Assembly: GCF_003711105.1 (NCBI RefSeq)
Contig: NZ_CP023865.1
Coordinates: forward strand, 594,001-658,000
Direction: 5' to 3'
DNA length: 64,000 bases
DNA from: Actinoplanes teichomyceticus ATCC 31121
GTDB lineage: Bacteria > Actinomycetota > Actinomycetes > Mycobacteriales > Micromonosporaceae
This document shows positions 61,571 through 64,000 of this stretch, one piece after another. Within the stretch, counting starts at the first letter, position 1; each line of letters starts with the position of its first letter. The notes under the pieces were generated by a model. It saw nothing but the letters and a program-made list of their open reading frames with translations. It was not told the origin of the DNA and made no database searches. The position numbers and the translations under genes were made by a program.

Positions 61571-61600
61571 CTGACCACGGCGGCCCAAGACTGTTAGAGT
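61571..61600 (+). promoter_or_regulatory. Promoter of secY-adk-map
   Basis: CTGACC (61571), 18 bp, TAGAGT (61595). It predicts a leader of about 83 nt before secY, so secY, adk and map would be transcribed separately from the ribosomal genes. Confidence 0.5.
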
Positions 61601-61689
61601 CCGTTCCCAGCTAGGGATATCGGTCATCCGGACCGATGCCTTCCCCCCATCCGCCAGTCCAGGCGGTTACCTCGCGCAGGAGGAAGAAG

Positions 61690-63030
61690 TTGCTCTCCGC
61701 CTTTTCGAGTGCGTTGCGGACGCCTGACCTGCGCAAGAAGTTGTTGTTCACGGTGGCGATCATCGCGCTCTACCGGCTCGGCGCCACGCTGCCCAGCCCG
61801 GGCGTCTCGTACACCAACGTGCAGGCCTGCCTCAAGCTCACCGAGCAGTCGGGCAACCAGGTTCTGAATCTGCTGAACCTGTTCTCCGGCGGCGCTCTGC
61901 TGCAGCTGTCGATCTTCGCGCTCGGCATCATGCCGTACATCACGGCGTCGATCATCCTGCAGCTGCTCACCGTGGTGATCCCGCGGCTGGAGCAGCTCCG
62001 CAAGGAGGGTCAGTCCGGCCAGGCGAAGATCACCCAGTACACCCGGTACCTGACCCTCGGCCTCGCCGTCCTGCAGTCCTCGGCGTTCGTCGCCCTGGCG
62101 CGCACCGGCCAGCTCTTCGGCGGGCTCTGCGACCAGGACAACCCGTCGTACCAGATCATCCCCGAGGGCACCGGCGTCCCGATGTGGCTGACCCTCACCG
62201 TCCTGGTGATGACGATGACCGCCGGCACCGGCGTGGTCATGTGGCTCGGCGAGCTGGTCACCGACCGCGGCGTCGGCAACGGCATGTCCGTTCTGATCTT
62301 CACCTCGATCGCGGCGCGTCTTCCCGGCGAGGGCTGGACGATCAAGCAGACCGCCGGCACCGCCAAGTTCCTCCTGGTGATCGCGCTGGTGCTGGTGATC
62401 ATCGGCCTGGTGGTCTTCATCGAGCAGGCCCAGCGGCGCATCCCGGTGCAGTACGCGAAGCGCATGATCGGCCGGCGGATGTACGGCGGCACCTCCACCT
62501 ACATCCCGCTGAAGGTGAACCAGGCGGGTGTCGTCCCGGTCATCTTCGCCTCGTCGCTGCTCTACCTGCCGCAGCTGTACCTGCAGTTCTTCGACAAGAA
62601 CAACCTGAAGGGCTACCAGATCTGGATCCAGAACTGGCTCGCCGACCCGACCAGCTGGCTCTACATCAGCGTGTACTTCCTGCTGATCATCTTCTTCACG
62701 TACTTCTACGTCTCCATCACGTTCAACCCGACTGAGGTCGCGGAGAACATGAAGAAGTACGGTGGTTTCGTTCCGGGTATCCGCCCGGGCAAGCCCACCG
62801 CCGACTACCTGGACTTCATCCTCAGCCGGATCACCCTGCCGGGCGCGTTGTACCTGGGTCTGATCTCGGTCCTGCCGAACTTCTTCTTCATCTGGCTGGA
62901 CCAGCAGCAGTACCAGAACTTCCCGTTCGGCGGCACCGCCGTGCTGATCATGGTGGGTGTGGGTCTGGAGACGGTGAAGCAGATCGAGAGCCAGCTCATG
63001 CAGCGGAACTACGAAGGGTTCCTCCGGTAG
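61690..63030 (+). CDS. secY: Preprotein translocase subunit SecY
   Basis: A 446-residue channel protein with ten membrane helices. The plug region (GGALLQLSIFALGIMPYITA), the gate helix GELVTDRGVGNGMSVLIFTS and the cytosolic loop with RRIPVQYAKRM for SecA/ribosome binding are present. I chose TTG 61690 (LLSAFSSALRTPDLRKKLL) because aggagg lies exactly 6 nt upstream; the longer frame from ATG 61636 would put that ribosome-binding site inside the gene. Partner of SecE at 32 kb. Confidence 0.95.
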   Translation: MLSAFSSALRTPDLRKKLLFTVAIIALYRLGATLPSPGVSYTNVQACLKLTEQSGNQVLNLLNLFSGGALLQLSIFALGIMPYITASIILQLLTVVIPRLEQLRKEGQSGQAKITQYTRYLTLGLAVLQSSAFVALARTGQLFGGLCDQDNPSYQIIPEGTGVPMWLTLTVLVMTMTAGTGVVMWLGELVTDRGVGNGMSVLIFTSIAARLPGEGWTIKQTAGTAKFLLVIALVLVIIGLVVFIEQAQRRIPVQYAKRMIGRRMYGGTSTYIPLKVNQAGVVPVIFASSLLYLPQLYLQFFDKNNLKGYQIWIQNWLADPTSWLYISVYFLLIIFFTYFYVSITFNPTEVAENMKKYGGFVPGIRPGKPTADYLDFILSRITLPGALYLGLISVLPNFFFIWLDQQQYQNFPFGGTAVLIMVGVGLETVKQIESQLMQRNYEGFLR

Positions 63031-63104
63031 TGGGGACGCGGGGCCGGGGGGCTCTGGCGTCGGCGGTAGGCGTGGCTTCTCCTGACCGAAGCGAGGCGAT
63101 GTAG

Positions 63105-63758
63105 GTGCGGCTGGTACTGGTGGGCCCTCCGGGGGCCGGCAAGGGGACCCAGGCTGAGTTCATCGCCGCCCATCTCGCCGTACCGAAGATCTCGACCGGA
63201 GACATCTTCCGTGCCAACGTGTCGCAGGGGACCCCGCTCGGGGTCGAGGCGAAGCGGTACATGGACGCCGGTCAGCTGGTGCCGGACGAGGTGACGATCA
63301 ACATGGTCCGGGACCGGCTCGCCGAGCCGGACGCCGGAGACGGTTTCCTGCTGGACGGGTTCCCGCGTACGGTGCCGCAGGCCTCCGCGCTGGACAAGCT
63401 GCTGGCCGACCTCGGCACCGCGCTGGACCTGGTGATGGAGCTCGTGGTCGACGACGACGAGGTGATCCGGCGGCTCTCCGGCCGCCGGACCTGCCGTGGC
63501 TGCGGCAAGATCTGGCACGTCGAGTTCGACCCGACGAGCAAGGAGAACCTCTGCGACCGGTGCGGGTCGGAGTTGTTCCAGCGGGACGACGACAAGGCCG
63601 AGACCATCGCCAACCGCCTGGTGGAGTACGCGGACAAGACCGCGCCGCTGGTCGACTACTACGGCGCCCAGGGCAAGCTGGTCGGCATCGACGCGACCGG
63701 ACCGGTCGAGGACGTCACGGTGCGCGCGATCGACGCCCTGCGGTCGTACGGGGGCTGA
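63105..63758 (+). CDS. adk: Adenylate kinase (zinc LID form)
   Basis: A 217-residue enzyme converting AMP and ATP to 2 ADP. P-loop [10 protein letters not shown] at residues 7-16, AMP site STGDIFR and DGFPRTVPQ. The LID has four Cys ([16 protein letters not shown]), so it binds structural zinc as in Gram-positives. It starts at GTG 63105 with gaggcgatg upstream. Together with map it follows secY as in most bacteria. Confidence 0.96.
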   Translation: MRLVLVGPPGAGKGTQAEFIAAHLAVPKISTGDIFRANVSQGTPLGVEAKRYMDAGQLVPDEVTINMVRDRLAEPDAGDGFLLDGFPRTVPQASALDKLLADLGTALDLVMELVVDDDEVIRRLSGRRTCRGCGKIWHVEFDPTSKENLCDRCGSELFQRDDDKAETIANRLVEYADKTAPLVDYYGAQGKLVGIDATGPVEDVTVRAIDALRSYGG

Positions 63759-63759
63759 G

Positions 63760-64000
63760 ATGGGTCGTCAGGAGCTGGACATCCAGCTGAAGACGCCGGA
63801 GCAGATCGAGAAGATGCGTGCGGCCGGCCTGGTCGTGCACGCCGCGCTGGAGGCGATGCGCGAGGCCGTCGCCCCCGGCGTCTCCACCGCCGATCTGGAC
63901 GCCATCGCCGAGAAGGTGATCCGCGACGCCGGGGCCGTCCCGTCGTTCAAGGGCTACCACGGCTTCCCGGCCTCGATCTGTGCCTCGGTCAACGAGCAGG
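63760..64000 (+). CDS. map: Methionine aminopeptidase type I (3' end outside window)
   Basis: The first 80 residues are visible: [60 protein letters not shown], which are the standard N-terminal features of type I methionine aminopeptidase. The metal ligands lie further on, outside the window. It starts at ATG 63760, 1 nt after the adk stop, and is surely cotranscribed with it. Removes the initiator Met from new proteins. Confidence 0.95.
   Translation, partial: MGRQELDIQLKTPEQIEKMRAAGLVVHAALEAMREAVAPGVSTADLDAIAEKVIRDAGAVPSFKGYHGFPASICASVNEQ

Overview
The window is very GC-rich, gene-dense and rich in GTG/TTG starts. It carries the conserved actinobacterial ribosomal/RNA polymerase gene block. 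RpoB, FusA, the 61-residue zinc-type S14 and the hadAB-trpT-secE-nusG order all point to a filamentous actinomycete, most likely Micromonosporaceae (Actinoplanes/Micromonospora-like). This placement rests on remembered protein sequences, not on a search.

Region 1 (1-6.1 kb) holds proBA, a DNA-alkylation-damage recognition protein (ATL), a TetR regulator divergent from an NAD-binding oxidoreductase with twin operators, and a gamma-glutamyltransferase homologue. Region 2 (6.1-15.4 kb) is a tightly overlapped second complex I cluster, nuoB-C-H-I-J-K-L-M-N. It lacks nuoA, D, E, F and G, and a decayed Uma2-like gene sits between nuoH and nuoI. Region 3 (15.4-30.4 kb) is accessory: two acetyltransferase genes (one fused to a MOSC domain), a luciferase-like oxidoreductase with its TetR regulator, a DUF4396 membrane protein under a CsoR-type box, htpX, an MFS exporter, and a decayed tyrosine integrase beside tRNA-Tyr. 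It continues with yajQ, a LysE exporter, a two-domain rhodanese, a small HTH protein with a tripartite operator, a tiny secreted peptide and a membrane GGDEF/EAL protein.

Region 4 (30.5-64 kb) is the housekeeping block: tRNA-Thr, tRNA-Met, rpmG, hadA/hadB-like dehydratases, tRNA-Trp, secE, nusG, rplA, an inserted ABC transporter, rplJ-rplL with an L10 leader/attenuator, rpoB-rpoC, two small membrane proteins, rpsL-rpsG-fusA-tuf, the S10, spc and L15 genes, secY, adk and the start of map. These genes build the ribosome, RNA polymerase and Sec translocon and feed elongation. Most are cotranscribed with short spacers or 1-4 nt overlaps, with terminator hairpins between transcription units.

The most notable observations are: the absence of rplK (L11) from its near-universal place between nusG and rplA; the incomplete complex I cluster; the secreted peptide directly upstream of a c-di-GMP enzyme; a His-tailed DUF4396 protein with a CsoR-like operator; a GNAT-MOSC fusion; sequence elements shared by the rpsL and rpsJ leaders; and several very GC-rich short tandem arrays at gene ends.
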